From positions 1 to 32,067 of the forward strand of contig NZ_JADYTF010000027.1 in the NCBI RefSeq assembly GCF_021530995.1: a DNA stretch of 32,067 nucleotides. Reading direction: 5' to 3'. Each line of letters starts with the position of its first letter. The stretch's first letter is position 1. The notes beneath the pieces were generated by a model, which searched no databases, was not told where the DNA came from, and saw nothing but the letters and a program-made list of their open reading frames with translations. This DNA is from Bacteroides caecigallinarum. Its GTDB lineage: Bacteria; Bacteroidota; Bacteroidia; Bacteroidales; Bacteroidaceae. Shown here piece after piece: positions 24,084-32,067 of the stretch. A program made the position numbers and the translations under genes.

Positions 24084-25556
24084 ATGAAATTATATTCAAT
24101 AATACTCTCTCTGCTTCCGGTATGCGGATATGCTGCTAATGACAGCATTTCGGCACGGGTGGAGACGGAGGCAACATTTTCGGGGGGCGACTATGCCCCC
24201 TTTTGGCTTTCTGCCAACAAATATGGTATGGGAAGCGCGGAACCGAACAGTTTCTATCTGCGTGCGGGGGCTGACTGGAACAGAACTCTCAGACACGGTT
24301 GGAAGCTGGGTGCGGGGCTGGATATCGCAGGCGGCGCGGGAATGACGTCGAAATTCTGGGTGCAGCAGGCGTATGTGGATGTGTCATGGAAGGTGCTGAA
24401 CCTGAGTATAGGAAGCAAGGAACGTATCTCCTCTCCTCTGGAGAAGAATGCGGAACTGACTTCGGGATGGATGACGGAGGGAAACAATACGCGTCCGATT
24501 CCGCAGATACGTGGTGAGATCCGCGAGTTCTACAGTCTGCCTTTCACGGGGCACTGGCTGGCTCTGAAGGGGCATGTGGCTTACGGGGCTTTCCTGGACG
24601 GGAAATGGCAGGAAGGTTTCGCAGGTGCGGGAATGACATACGCCAGGGATGTGATGTATCATAGCAAGGCGATTCTGTTTAGGATTGGTAACAGGGAGAA
24701 GCTGCCTGTGGAATTTGAATTTGGCTTACACATGGCTACTCAGTTTGCCGGGGACAAGATGAAGAAACTTGCGGACGGCAGCAGTGAGCTGGTTCTGGAT
24801 ATGCCGGACGGATTCCGTAACTATATTAACGCTTTCTTCCCGTCCGGGGGTGGCAGTGATACTCCCTGGGGTGAGCAGGTGAATGTGGAAGGCAATATGC
24901 TGGGAAGCTGGAATTTCGCTCTGAATTATTATCTCGGAGACTGGAAGTTCAGAGTGTATCTGGATCATTATTTTGAAGATCATTCGCAGATGTTCTGGCA
25001 GTACGGACGATGGAAGGACGGACAGCTGGGTATAGATATTACTCTGCCACGGAACAGATGGGTGAGCCGTGTGCTTTGGGAAGGCATATCGACAAAGGAT
25101 CAGTCGGGTCCTGTGCTTTACGACGGTTTTGCGGGTTCGTTCACTGACCTGCAGTGGAGCTGTGGTGATTCATATTTCAATCATGGTATATATAACGCCT
25201 GGCAGTACTATGGTCAAGCTATGGGTGCTCCCCTATTGGCCGGACCGGCATACAACAGAGACCACAGCATATCGTTCCGAAGCAACCGCATGAAGGCCCA
25301 GCACATAGGTCTGCAGGGTGAACCTACAGAAGAATGGAGCTGGAGGGTTCTGGCTTCGTTTGCGCGCCATTGGGGTACATACGGAAATCCTTTCGACGAG
25401 GTGAAGCGTCAGTTCAACGGTATGGCGGAGGTGAGGTACTCTCCTGCCCGACTGAAAAGCTGGGGATTCAAAGCGGCAATTGGAGTTGATAAGGGAAGTG
25501 TGATTGGGAACTCTGTGGGGGGAACAATCGGGGTGCAATTAAAAATTAAAAATTAA
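24084..25556 (+). CDS. Capsule assembly Wzi family outer-membrane protein
   Basis: A 490-residue protein with a signal peptide (MKLYSIILSLLPVCGYA, cleavage near residue 17-18). The rest alternates polar and aromatic residues as in an 18-stranded beta barrel. YAPFWLSANKYGM near the N-terminus and the repeated GSKERISS- and FGLHMATQF-like strands are typical of the Bacteroidetes Wzi family. Wzi holds capsule at the outer surface in enteric bacteria; here the same role is inferred. It starts 21 bp after the transferase gene and ends 9 bp before the lipoprotein start, inside the operon. Confidence 0.9.
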   Translation: MKLYSIILSLLPVCGYAANDSISARVETEATFSGGDYAPFWLSANKYGMGSAEPNSFYLRAGADWNRTLRHGWKLGAGLDIAGGAGMTSKFWVQQAYVDVSWKVLNLSIGSKERISSPLEKNAELTSGWMTEGNNTRPIPQIRGEIREFYSLPFTGHWLALKGHVAYGAFLDGKWQEGFAGAGMTYARDVMYHSKAILFRIGNREKLPVEFEFGLHMATQFAGDKMKKLADGSSELVLDMPDGFRNYINAFFPSGGGSDTPWGEQVNVEGNMLGSWNFALNYYLGDWKFRVYLDHYFEDHSQMFWQYGRWKDGQLGIDITLPRNRWVSRVLWEGISTKDQSGPVLYDGFAGSFTDLQWSCGDSYFNHGIYNAWQYYGQAMGAPLLAGPAYNRDHSISFRSNRMKAQHIGLQGEPTEEWSWRVLASFARHWGTYGNPFDEVKRQFNGMAEVRYSPARLKSWGFKAAIGVDKGSVIGNSVGGTIGVQLKIKN

Positions 25557-25565
25557 TAGTTGATA

Positions 25566-26012
25566 ATGAAGAATCTGATTAGGTTAAAATATGTCCTTTT
25601 GTTCTTATGTCTTCAGCTTATCTCCTGCGAGAAGGCTCCTATCAGGAGTGATGTGGAGGGGTTCTGGAGACTGGAGAGATTCACAGTATTGTCCACGGAC
25701 GAGACTGTGGAGTGCAAACGCCTGTATTACAGCATCACGCGACAGGTGACTGAAGTGACTGACAAGGGCGGCAACGGATTCGGCACTTATATCTGCCGCA
25801 CGGGATATGAGGATGATGAAAACACTCTGGTGCTGAGAGACTTCAAGGTGCGTGCCGGTACTGGGGATAACGGTGTGGATGCTCCGATAGAGAAGCTTCG
25901 TCATTATGGTATAGACTCGCAGGAGGAAACAAAGTTCCGCATCGTTCATTGCGATGGCAAGACCATGACGCTGGAATCAGGGTATGCAAGGCTGGAACTC
26001 AAGAAGTTCTGA
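25566..26012 (+). CDS. Putative lipoprotein, lipocalin-like
   Basis: A 148-residue protein from ATG 25566 (the frame can be extended to TTG 25560). The first ~22 residues are a lipoprotein signal, hydrophobic core LKYVLLFLCLQLISC ending in a lipobox cysteine. The mature part opens with a VEGFWRLERF segment like the start of small Bacteroides lipocalin-like domains, followed by beta-rich sequence. Function is unknown; it should be tethered in the envelope. It lies 9 bp after the Wzi gene and 46 bp before DUF4954, so it is in the operon and might help Wzi or polysaccharide export. Confidence 0.8.
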   Translation: MKNLIRLKYVLLFLCLQLISCEKAPIRSDVEGFWRLERFTVLSTDETVECKRLYYSITRQVTEVTDKGGNGFGTYICRTGYEDDENTLVLRDFKVRAGTGDNGVDAPIEKLRHYGIDSQEETKFRIVHCDGKTMTLESGYARLELKKF

Positions 26013-26058
26013 AATTCAAGAGATACAAATACAAATAAGTGAATATAAATTTTATAGA

Positions 26059-28059
26059 ATGGAAAACAGGAATTATCGTAACCTGACATGCAAGGAAATA
26101 GAATTATTGCATGCCAGAAACTGCTATGCGGAAAATTGGGATACGGTTATGGTGTCCGATGATTTTGATATCAGATATGTCCGCAATGTGGAATTCTCGG
26201 GGAATGTGAGAATCGGCCATTTCGACAAGGTATTTACACTGGCGGGAGGAATAAGCAAACATTCGGGATTGAAGAATGTGGTGCTCCACAATGTAGTAAT
26301 AGGTAACGGGTGCTGTATAGAGAATGTGAAGAACTATATAGCGAACTATGTGATAGACGACGGGGTGTTTATTGACAATGTGGACTGCATAGTGGTGGAA
26401 GGAAAGACCGCCTTCGGCAACGGTACAGAGGTTTCGGTACTGAACGAAACCGGAGGCAGGGAGGTGATTATTCACGACAAGCTCTCTGCACACGAGGCTT
26501 ACATCAGCGCAATGTACAGACACAGACCCATGCTGTCGCAAAGACTGAAGGAGATAGCGATGAGATATTGCGATGAATGTGCTTCCGATACGGGATATAT
26601 TGGGAATGACACTATAATAGTGAATACGGGATATATTAAGAATGTAAGGATAGGAAGCTATGCGAAGATTGAAGGTGCAGGGAAACTGAAGAACGGAAGC
26701 ATAAACAGTAATGTGTACGACCCTGTGTATATAGGCGACGGAGTGATCTGCAATGACTTTATCATATCGAGCGGAGCCAACATAGGCGACGGAACGATGC
26801 TGTCAAGATGTTTTGTGGGACAGGCGTGCCGCATGGGACATAACTATTCTGCTTCGGACTCGCTGTTCTTCTGCAACTGCCAGGAAGAGAACGGGGAGGC
26901 TTGCGCCATATTCGCGGGACCGTTCACCGTGACTCATCATAAATCGACTCTGCTGATAGCGGGTATGTTCTCGTTTATGAATGCAGGATCGGGATCGAAC
27001 CAGAGTAACCACATGTACAAGCTGGGACCTATCCATCAGGGTATAATGGAAAGGGGTGCAAAGACGGCATCGGATTCATATATTCTGTGGCCGGCAAAAA
27101 TAGGTGCTTTCTCGCTGGTTATGGGCAGACACTCTGCACATCCTGACACGTCGGACCTGCCGTTCTCGTATCTGATAGAAAACAACAACTCCACTTATCT
27201 TATTCCGGGGGTGAACCTGAAAAGTGTGGGCACAATACGTGACGCACAGAAATGGCCGAAACGTGACAACAGAAAGGATGTGGTGAAGACTGACAAGGTG
27301 AACTATAACCTGCTGAGTCCTTTCACCATACAGAAGATGATGAGGGCAAGGGAAATACTGAACAACCTGACAAGGGTGTCGGGTGAAACTTCGGACACAT
27401 TCTCATACCAAAGCGCGAAAATCAGAAACTCATCGCTGTATAAGGGACTGGATTTCTACGAAATGGGTATCCATAAGTTCCTGGGGAACTCAATAATAAA
27501 GAGACTGGAGGGAACAGTGTTCGGCAGCAATGAGGAGATAAGGGAGAGACTGAAGCCGGACACCGGAACAGGTGAAGGTGAATGGGTTGACCTGCAGGGA
27601 CTTATAGCGCCAAAGAGTGAGGTGAACAGAATGATAGACGACATAGTGGAAGGAAGGCTGGACTCTGCTGAAATGATTGATGAAAGGCTGACGGAAATCC
27701 ATGCGAACTACTATACATACGAATGGACTTGGGCGTACGGAAAGATTCTGGAGACTTACGGACTGGAAGCTGACAGCATAACTGCCGACGACGTGAGAAT
27801 GATAGTGGACAAATGGCAGAATGCTGTAGTGAGTCTGGACAGGTTAGTCTATGAAGACGCAAAGAAGGAATTTTCGCTTTCTGCAATGACAGGGTTCGGC
27901 GCCGACGGCACTAAAGAGGAAAAGATACAGGATTTCGAACAGGTGAGAGGGGATTTTGACAATAATACTTTCGTTAAGGCGGTACTTGAACATATCAGAG
28001 TGAAAACAGAACTGGGTAATGAACTGAAAAACAGAATAAAGGAATTATGTGTGGGATAG
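26059..28059 (+). CDS. DUF4954 family left-handed beta-helix protein
   Basis: A 666-residue cytosolic protein matching DUF4954. Residues about 40-290 carry hexapeptide repeats ([ILV]-G-x-x-x-x, e.g. VRIGHFDKVF, VYIGDGVICND, ANIGDGTMLSR), the signature of left-handed beta-helix acyl- or nucleotidyl-transferase relatives. FTVTHHKSTLL and a glycine-rich loop follow, and the last ~200 residues are helical. The family is conserved in Bacteroidetes with unknown activity; a sugar-nucleotide or acetyltransferase role is suggested by fold and by its place next to glmS. The start at 26059 (MENRNYRNL) is preferred over the open frame at 25984, which overlaps the lipoprotein. Its 3' end overlaps glmS by 13 bp. 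Confidence 0.88.
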   Translation: MENRNYRNLTCKEIELLHARNCYAENWDTVMVSDDFDIRYVRNVEFSGNVRIGHFDKVFTLAGGISKHSGLKNVVLHNVVIGNGCCIENVKNYIANYVIDDGVFIDNVDCIVVEGKTAFGNGTEVSVLNETGGREVIIHDKLSAHEAYISAMYRHRPMLSQRLKEIAMRYCDECASDTGYIGNDTIIVNTGYIKNVRIGSYAKIEGAGKLKNGSINSNVYDPVYIGDGVICNDFIISSGANIGDGTMLSRCFVGQACRMGHNYSASDSLFFCNCQEENGEACAIFAGPFTVTHHKSTLLIAGMFSFMNAGSGSNQSNHMYKLGPIHQGIMERGAKTASDSYILWPAKIGAFSLVMGRHSAHPDTSDLPFSYLIENNNSTYLIPGVNLKSVGTIRDAQKWPKRDNRKDVVKTDKVNYNLLSPFTIQKMMRAREILNNLTRVSGETSDTFSYQSAKIRNSSLYKGLDFYEMGIHKFLGNSIIKRLEGTVFGSNEEIRERLKPDTGTGEGEWVDLQGLIAPKSEVNRMIDDIVEGRLDSAEMIDERLTEIHANYYTYEWTWAYGKILETYGLEADSITADDVRMIVDKWQNAVVSLDRLVYEDAKKEFSLSAMTGFGADGTKEEKIQDFEQVRGDFDNNTFVKAVLEHIRVKTELGNELKNRIKELCVG

Positions 28060-29891
28060 TAGGTTATATAGGGAGGAAACAGGCCTACCCTATTCTTATT
28101 GAAGGTCTGAAAAGACTGGAATACAGGGGATATGACAGCGCGGGGGTGGCTCTTATGCCAGCAAAGAATATAATCAATGTTTATAAATCAGCTGGAAAGG
28201 TGAAGCAGCTGGAAGCTGCCGTTGCAGGATGCGATGTTGCCGGATGTGCAGGCATAGCACATACAAGATGGGCTACACACGGGGAACCGAACAAAGAGAA
28301 TTCGCACCCGCACTGTTCGATGGGCGGACGTCTGGCTCTGGTGCATAACGGTATAATAGAAAACTATGCGGTGCTGAAGGAAAAGCTTACGGCAGAAGGT
28401 TATGCGTTTGCCAGTGATACAGACACTGAGGTGCTGGTGCAGCTGATAGACTATATACAGAAAAAAGGTAATTACAATCTTGTCACCGCCGTGCAGCTTG
28501 CCCTGAAAGAGGTGGTAGGCGCATACGCCATAGCCGTAATGGACAGGGAGAATCCGGAGATGATTGTGGCAGCCAGAAAGAGCAGCCCGCTGGTGATAGG
28601 CCTTGCCGACGACGGTCTGTATCTGGCATCGGACGCCACTCCGATAATAGAACATACCAACAGAATGGTTTATCCGGACGACGAGGAAGTGGCTGCCCTG
28701 TATAAGGACGGTTCGTACAGAATTATGAACCTGGAAAACGTGGAATGCTGTCATGAGGCGCAGACCGTGGCTCTGAACATAGGACAATTGCAGAAAGGTG
28801 GTTTCCCACACTTTATGATAAAGGAGATTTATGACCAGCCTGAATGCCTGGCAGACTGTATGCGCGGAAGGGTCATGGCTGATATGAACAGGATAGTAAT
28901 CTCGGCGGTGAATAACTATAAGGATGTGCTGATGAGGGCGAAGAGGTTTATTATTGTGGCATGCGGAACATCATGGCATGCGGGTCTTATAGGAAAACAG
29001 CTGATAGAGAGTTTCTGCAGGATTCCTGTGGAGGTGGAATATGCCTCGGAGTTCAGATACAGGAACCCTGTCGTAGGAAAGGATGATGTGGTGATAGCCA
29101 TCTCGCAGAGTGGAGAGACTGCCGACACGCTTGCCGCCATAGAACTGGCAAGAGAGAGGGGGGCTTTCATTTACGGTATATGTAATGTGGTAGGGTCGTC
29201 CATTGCCAGGGCTACAGATACTGGTTCGTATATTCATGTAGGTCCGGAAATTGGTGTGGCTTCCACAAAGGCCTTTACAGGACAGGTTACGGTGCTGGCA
29301 ATGTTTGCACTTGCACTAGCCCAAGTACAGGGGAAGATTAGCGGGGAGCAAATGAAGGAGACGATAGAAGAACTGGTTTCGGTACCTGACAAGATAAGGG
29401 AAGTGCTGAAACAGGATGACTATATCAACAATATGGCTAAGGTGTTTACATACGCACACAACTTTATATATTTGGGACGTGGATATGCCTTCCCGGTTGC
29501 TCTGGAGGGTGCCCTGAAGCTGAAGGAGATTTCGTATATCCATGCAGAGGGTTATCCTGCCGCGGAGATGAAGCACGGGCCGATAGCGTTGATAGACATG
29601 AATATGCCTGTAGTGGTGATAGCCACCAAGTCTCCTCTGTACGAGAAGGTGGTGAGCAATATTCAGGAAATAAAGGCGCGCGGGGGAAAGATTCTTGCCG
29701 TGATAACTGAAGGAGACACGGTGATAAAGGAAATGGCTGACTACAGCATTGAGGTGCCGGAAACCATGGAATGTCTGGAGAGTCTGGTCACATCGGTTCC
29801 GCTGCAGTTGCTGGCTTATCATATTGCAGCCAACAAGGGGCTGGACGTGGACAAGCCAAGAAATCTGGCAAAATCCGTGACTGTGGAGTAA
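28047..29891 (+). CDS. glmS: Glutamine-fructose-6-phosphate aminotransferase GlmS
   Basis: A 614-residue enzyme, close to the E. coli length (609). The N-terminal Ntn amidase begins MCGIVGYIG, with Cys2 as nucleophile, and contains RGYDSAGVA, HTRWATHG and HPH. Two SIS domains follow: ACGTSWHAG, ISQSGETADT and ASTKAFTGQV in the first; YLGRGYAFPVALEGALKLKE and YPAAEMKHGP in the second. It ends KSVTVE. It makes glucosamine-6-phosphate, the entry to UDP-GlcNAc for peptidoglycan, lipid A and capsule. It overlaps DUF4954 by 13 bp. Bacteroidetes often carry more than one glmS; an operon-linked copy may boost supply for polysaccharide synthesis. No glmS ribozyme is seen upstream. Confidence 0.97.
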   Translation: MCGIVGYIGRKQAYPILIEGLKRLEYRGYDSAGVALMPAKNIINVYKSAGKVKQLEAAVAGCDVAGCAGIAHTRWATHGEPNKENSHPHCSMGGRLALVHNGIIENYAVLKEKLTAEGYAFASDTDTEVLVQLIDYIQKKGNYNLVTAVQLALKEVVGAYAIAVMDRENPEMIVAARKSSPLVIGLADDGLYLASDATPIIEHTNRMVYPDDEEVAALYKDGSYRIMNLENVECCHEAQTVALNIGQLQKGGFPHFMIKEIYDQPECLADCMRGRVMADMNRIVISAVNNYKDVLMRAKRFIIVACGTSWHAGLIGKQLIESFCRIPVEVEYASEFRYRNPVVGKDDVVIAISQSGETADTLAAIELARERGAFIYGICNVVGSSIARATDTGSYIHVGPEIGVASTKAFTGQVTVLAMFALALAQVQGKISGEQMKETIEELVSVPDKIREVLKQDDYINNMAKVFTYAHNFIYLGRGYAFPVALEGALKLKEISYIHAEGYPAAEMKHGPIALIDMNMPVVVIATKSPLYEKVVSNIQEIKARGGKILAVITEGDTVIKEMADYSIEVPETMECLESLVTSVPLQLLAYHIAANKGLDVDKPRNLAKSVTVE

Positions 29892-29982
29892 AAATCTGAG
29901 TCTGGAGATGAGTAAGTTATAAAATTTTTCTTTGTAAAAGATTGAATAAATAAAAAAATAACGAAATAATGAAAATATTTCC

Positions 29983-29990
29983 TATATTTG
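29983..29990 (+). promoter_or_regulatory. -7 promoter element for the membrane-ATPase pair
   Basis: TATATTTG is a full match to TAnnTTTG, 58 bp before ATG 30049. A matching -33 box was not found. Confidence 0.4.
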
Positions 29991-30048
29991 TAAAGTTGAT
30001 TGTCATGTCACACCGTAACGGATAGTTATTAACTTAAATATTATTTCT

Positions 30049-30726
30049 ATGGACGCAGGTTTTTCTAAAATCATTGATCGTATTTCGGAAACTTTGAATT
30101 TTTTCGATTTCTCTTTTATCGTTTCCGGTCTTCTTACTTATGGAATAATCCTGTTTACGGCAGATAGTATTATATCTGTAGATTACAAGAACTACAATTC
30201 GGGGGTGATTGTTGTCGTTTCAATTGCGCTGGTTTATATATGTGGTCTCATGTCATTCTCTGTAGGGAAATTCCTGAGAATAAAAATACTGTCTGCCTTT
30301 AATGAAAATTATTTCAACGATGTATTCAAAAAGGCCTTGAAGTTCATTAATTCCAAACCGTACGAAAAGAATGACGAGATAACAATATATTTATCCAAGG
30401 ACAGAGGCAGTTATAAAACAATTTATTCCAAAATGTGGATGGAACTAAGACATTGTGAGGAAGCCAAAGAAACAGTAAGACACTTAAACAGATTCTGGAT
30501 GATGGAAGCTGTATATGAAGGATTGTTTGTCTCGTTTATTTTAGGAGCTGTTTCAAGTATATACTTTTTGTGTGTTAATTGGTGTAACGATTCAAAGCTA
30601 TTTTATGGAATGACATTAGTTCTATCATTGATTGCAACGGTATTCTGCTTTATTGAAGCAAGAAGGTATGCTGAGACCCAAATAGTCGAGATAGTATTAA
30701 CCTACAAAAGATTTATTGCCGTATGA
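30049..30726 (+). CDS. Four-helix membrane protein paired with ATPase
   Basis: A 225-residue inner-membrane protein. Hydrophobic segments lie at about 18-41, 51-74, 154-176 and 183-203, and a charged region of ~75 residues between the second and third is probably cytosolic. No family is recognised. It overlaps the ATPase gene by 4 bp (ATGA), so the two are translated together and probably interact. The pair is AT-rich compared with the operon before it and lies next to an IS element, which suggests transfer. Membrane protein plus P-loop ATPase pairs occur among phage-defence systems; that is only an analogy. Confidence 0.78.
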   Translation: MDAGFSKIIDRISETLNFFDFSFIVSGLLTYGIILFTADSIISVDYKNYNSGVIVVVSIALVYICGLMSFSVGKFLRIKILSAFNENYFNDVFKKALKFINSKPYEKNDEITIYLSKDRGSYKTIYSKMWMELRHCEEAKETVRHLNRFWMMEAVYEGLFVSFILGAVSSIYFLCVNWCNDSKLFYGMTLVLSLIATVFCFIEARRYAETQIVEIVLTYKRFIAV

Positions 30727-31934
30727 ATACTTTGAATGAGGTACAATTATTGTTGTCGGAATCTGATTTTTCCGATGCTGTAGTATGTGAAAACAAGAAT
30801 CTGATACATCAGGTGCAAATGAAGAAAATCCTGGCTTATTTCAGTGAATTGTATACAAGGGCTGAGAAGTTTGACAAAAATGCTTTTTGCTATAATAAAG
30901 ATGATATTTCGAGAAACATAGTCCATAATACCATATCTATTTTCGGCAACAGGGGGGCAGGGAAAACAACTTTCCTTCTTTCCGCATTAAGCAGGATATC
31001 CGGGAAATACAGTAATGTGGCGTGTCTGAAAATAATAGATCCTTCTATCATTGACTGTAAGCAGCACCCTTTCATAAACATTATCGCTTTGATTCATCAG
31101 TATGTAGAAGAAAAGATCAACCAATTCGTATGCTGGAATAAAAACAATAACACTGACAGGGAACTGACGGAAGAATACAGGAAAATATACAAGAAACTTC
31201 TGAAGGGACTGACATTTATTGACGGTATAGGTACGGAAAATGTCTATAAAGAATGGGATGACGAACTGTTTATTTCCATGCAGGGTATGGAAAAGGCTGA
31301 AGCCTCAAACAGTCTGATTGACATTTTCCATAAATATGTGTTCTATGCTCTCAGGATCTTGAATAAAAAGTGCTTCGTGATATCATTTGATGATATCGAT
31401 ACCAATTTCCAGAAAGGATATGAAATACTTGAGGTAATCAGAAAGTATCTTACTACGGAACAGATTATCACCATTCTGACAGGAGATCTTGAACTTTATG
31501 GAAAACTGGTGAGAAAGGCGTCGTGGAACTGCTTCGACCGTGATTTTCTGAAAAAGGAATGTGAGTATGCGTCAAGGGATAAGAATGAATTCTCTAACAT
31601 GGTCAACCATCTGGAAAACCAGTATCTGTTGAAGATTCTTAAACCCGAGCTGCGTATCCATCTGCACACGATAATAGAAATAATAAAAGAGGACAACTGT
31701 AAAATAAAAATCAGTTTCGACAACAGTTCGGAAAAACTATATACGCTGGAAGAATGTTACGAGAAACTTTTAAGACATATTAATCTGCCTACAAACAACA
31801 GAAGGGTATTGTCAAGAGTACTTTATTTCATGATGTCTCTTTCCCTGAGAAGCCAGATAAGACTGTTGGGGCTATACAAGAACTGCATATATAATAAAAA
31901 AGTTCCTATGTTTAAAATCGGAAGTGACGGATAA
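30723..31934 (+). CDS. P-loop ATPase (KAP/STAND-like), possibly truncated
   Basis: A 403-residue ATP-binding protein. Walker A is IFGNRGAGKTTF (residues 75-82 core) and Walker B is CFVISFDDID (218-226). After these come VIRKYLTTEQIITILTGDLELYGKL (given as order only: helix then sensor-like TGD). The layout recalls KAP/STAND NTPases that work with membrane proteins. The C-terminal part is helical and ends KIGSDG just before an IS110 end, so the original protein may have been longer. It is co-translated with the membrane protein through a 4-bp overlap. Precise family and role are unknown; defence or membrane-signal function is inference. Confidence 0.8.
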   Translation: MNTLNEVQLLLSESDFSDAVVCENKNLIHQVQMKKILAYFSELYTRAEKFDKNAFCYNKDDISRNIVHNTISIFGNRGAGKTTFLLSALSRISGKYSNVACLKIIDPSIIDCKQHPFINIIALIHQYVEEKINQFVCWNKNNNTDRELTEEYRKIYKKLLKGLTFIDGIGTENVYKEWDDELFISMQGMEKAEASNSLIDIFHKYVFYALRILNKKCFVISFDDIDTNFQKGYEILEVIRKYLTTEQIITILTGDLELYGKLVRKASWNCFDRDFLKKECEYASRDKNEFSNMVNHLENQYLLKILKPELRIHLHTIIEIIKEDNCKIKISFDNSSEKLYTLEECYEKLLRHINLPTNNRRVLSRVLYFMMSLSLRSQIRLLGLYKNCIYNKKVPMFKIGSDG

Positions 31935-31970
31935 CATAAGATAGCACTAAAAAAGCTATACCATTATAGT

Positions 31971-31978
31971 TAACTTTG
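31971..31978 (+). promoter_or_regulatory. -7 promoter element in IS110 leader
   Basis: TAACTTTG fits TAnnTTTG, 42 bp before the transposase start at 32021. No clear -33 box. Confidence 0.4.
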
Positions 31979-32020
31979 TATATAAGAGAAAAACAATATT
32001 AACCAATAACGATATAGCTT

Positions 32021-32067
32021 ATGAAGTGTGTACAAAGTAACAAATTAGATTTTAGTGGACAAAATAT
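32021..32067 (+). CDS. IS110-family transposase, N-terminal fragment (cut by window end)
   Basis: Only 15 residues are visible: MKCVQSNKLDFSGQN. They match, from memory, the start of Bacteroides IS110-family transposases, where the next strand carries the first DEDD (RuvC-like) aspartate in a VGIDVH-type motif. That part is outside the window, so the call rests on a short match. Gene start ATG 32021. Confidence 0.55.
   Translation, partial: MKCVQSNKLDFSGQN

Larger units (their letters stand above)
31940..32067 (+). mobile_element. Left end of an IS110-family insertion sequence (partial)
   Basis: The non-coding lead (about 31940-32020) precedes a transposase start and contains AAGCTATA 31953-31960 with its complement TATAGCTT 32013-32020. 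A -7 box TAACTTTG lies at 31971-31978. In some IS110 elements this 5' non-coding end encodes the bridge RNA that guides the recombinase. The exact end of the IS cannot be fixed here, and the right side is outside the window. Confidence 0.5.

Noticed and set aside
27900-28046. glmS ribozyme upstream of glmS
   Set aside because: The gene start overlaps DUF4954 coding sequence, leaving no room for a leader ribozyme.
28188-28811. 207-residue minus-strand open frame
   Set aside because: Antisense to well-supported glmS.

Overview
The window looks like chromosomal DNA of a Bacteroidales gut bacterium (Bacteroides or Phocaeicola). The grounds are Bacteroides-type promoters (TTTG, 19-21 bp, TAnnTTTG), an IntDOT/NBU-like tyrosine recombinase, Bacteroides MobA/MobC mobilization proteins, a DUF4248 plus BT4734/DUF3987 gene pair, and a Wzi/DUF4954/GlmS cluster. 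No database search was possible; all names come from motifs and memory.

Left flank (1-1859): a HAD phosphatase and a NUDIX hydrolase form a two-gene operon. They are followed by an oriT-like sequence with no relaxase gene beside it, then the 3' half of a tRNA-Pro(GGG) with its terminator. This is the displaced half left when an integrative element uses the 3' end of a tRNA gene, so the left flank is probably the end of a separate element.

Integrative mobilizable element (about 1860-18672): a 16.8-kb element bounded by a 19-bp direct repeat. Its right half is a conserved core on the minus strand: integrase, AlbA-domain regulator, two small DNA-binding proteins, SF3-type helicase, a spacer dense in TTCAACA repeats, primase, oriT, MobC, MobA and a membrane coiled-coil protein. 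No type IV secretion genes are present, so it would need a helper conjugative element. Its left half (1991-10172) is cargo: two related small proteins, a DprA-like protein, a possible uracil-DNA-glycosylase-like protein, a Sel1/LRR protein, a metallophosphoesterase remnant, and a WYL-regulator operon. This cargo resembles a defence or accessory island but matches no named system I know.

Capsule-associated region (18673-29891): a gene-poor spacer with strong inverted repeats, DUF4248 and BT4734/DUF3987 genes, a degenerate small ORF, then a five-gene operon from a clear promoter: WecA/MraY-type sugar-phosphate transferase, Wzi outer-membrane protein, lipoprotein, DUF4954 beta-helix protein and GlmS. 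GlmS supplies glucosamine-6-phosphate for UDP-HexNAc, the kind of donor used by the first transferase, so the operon is metabolically coherent.

Right end (29892-32067): an AT-rich two-gene unit, a four-helix membrane protein overlapping a P-loop ATPase, is followed almost directly by the left end of an IS110-family element whose transposase runs off the window.
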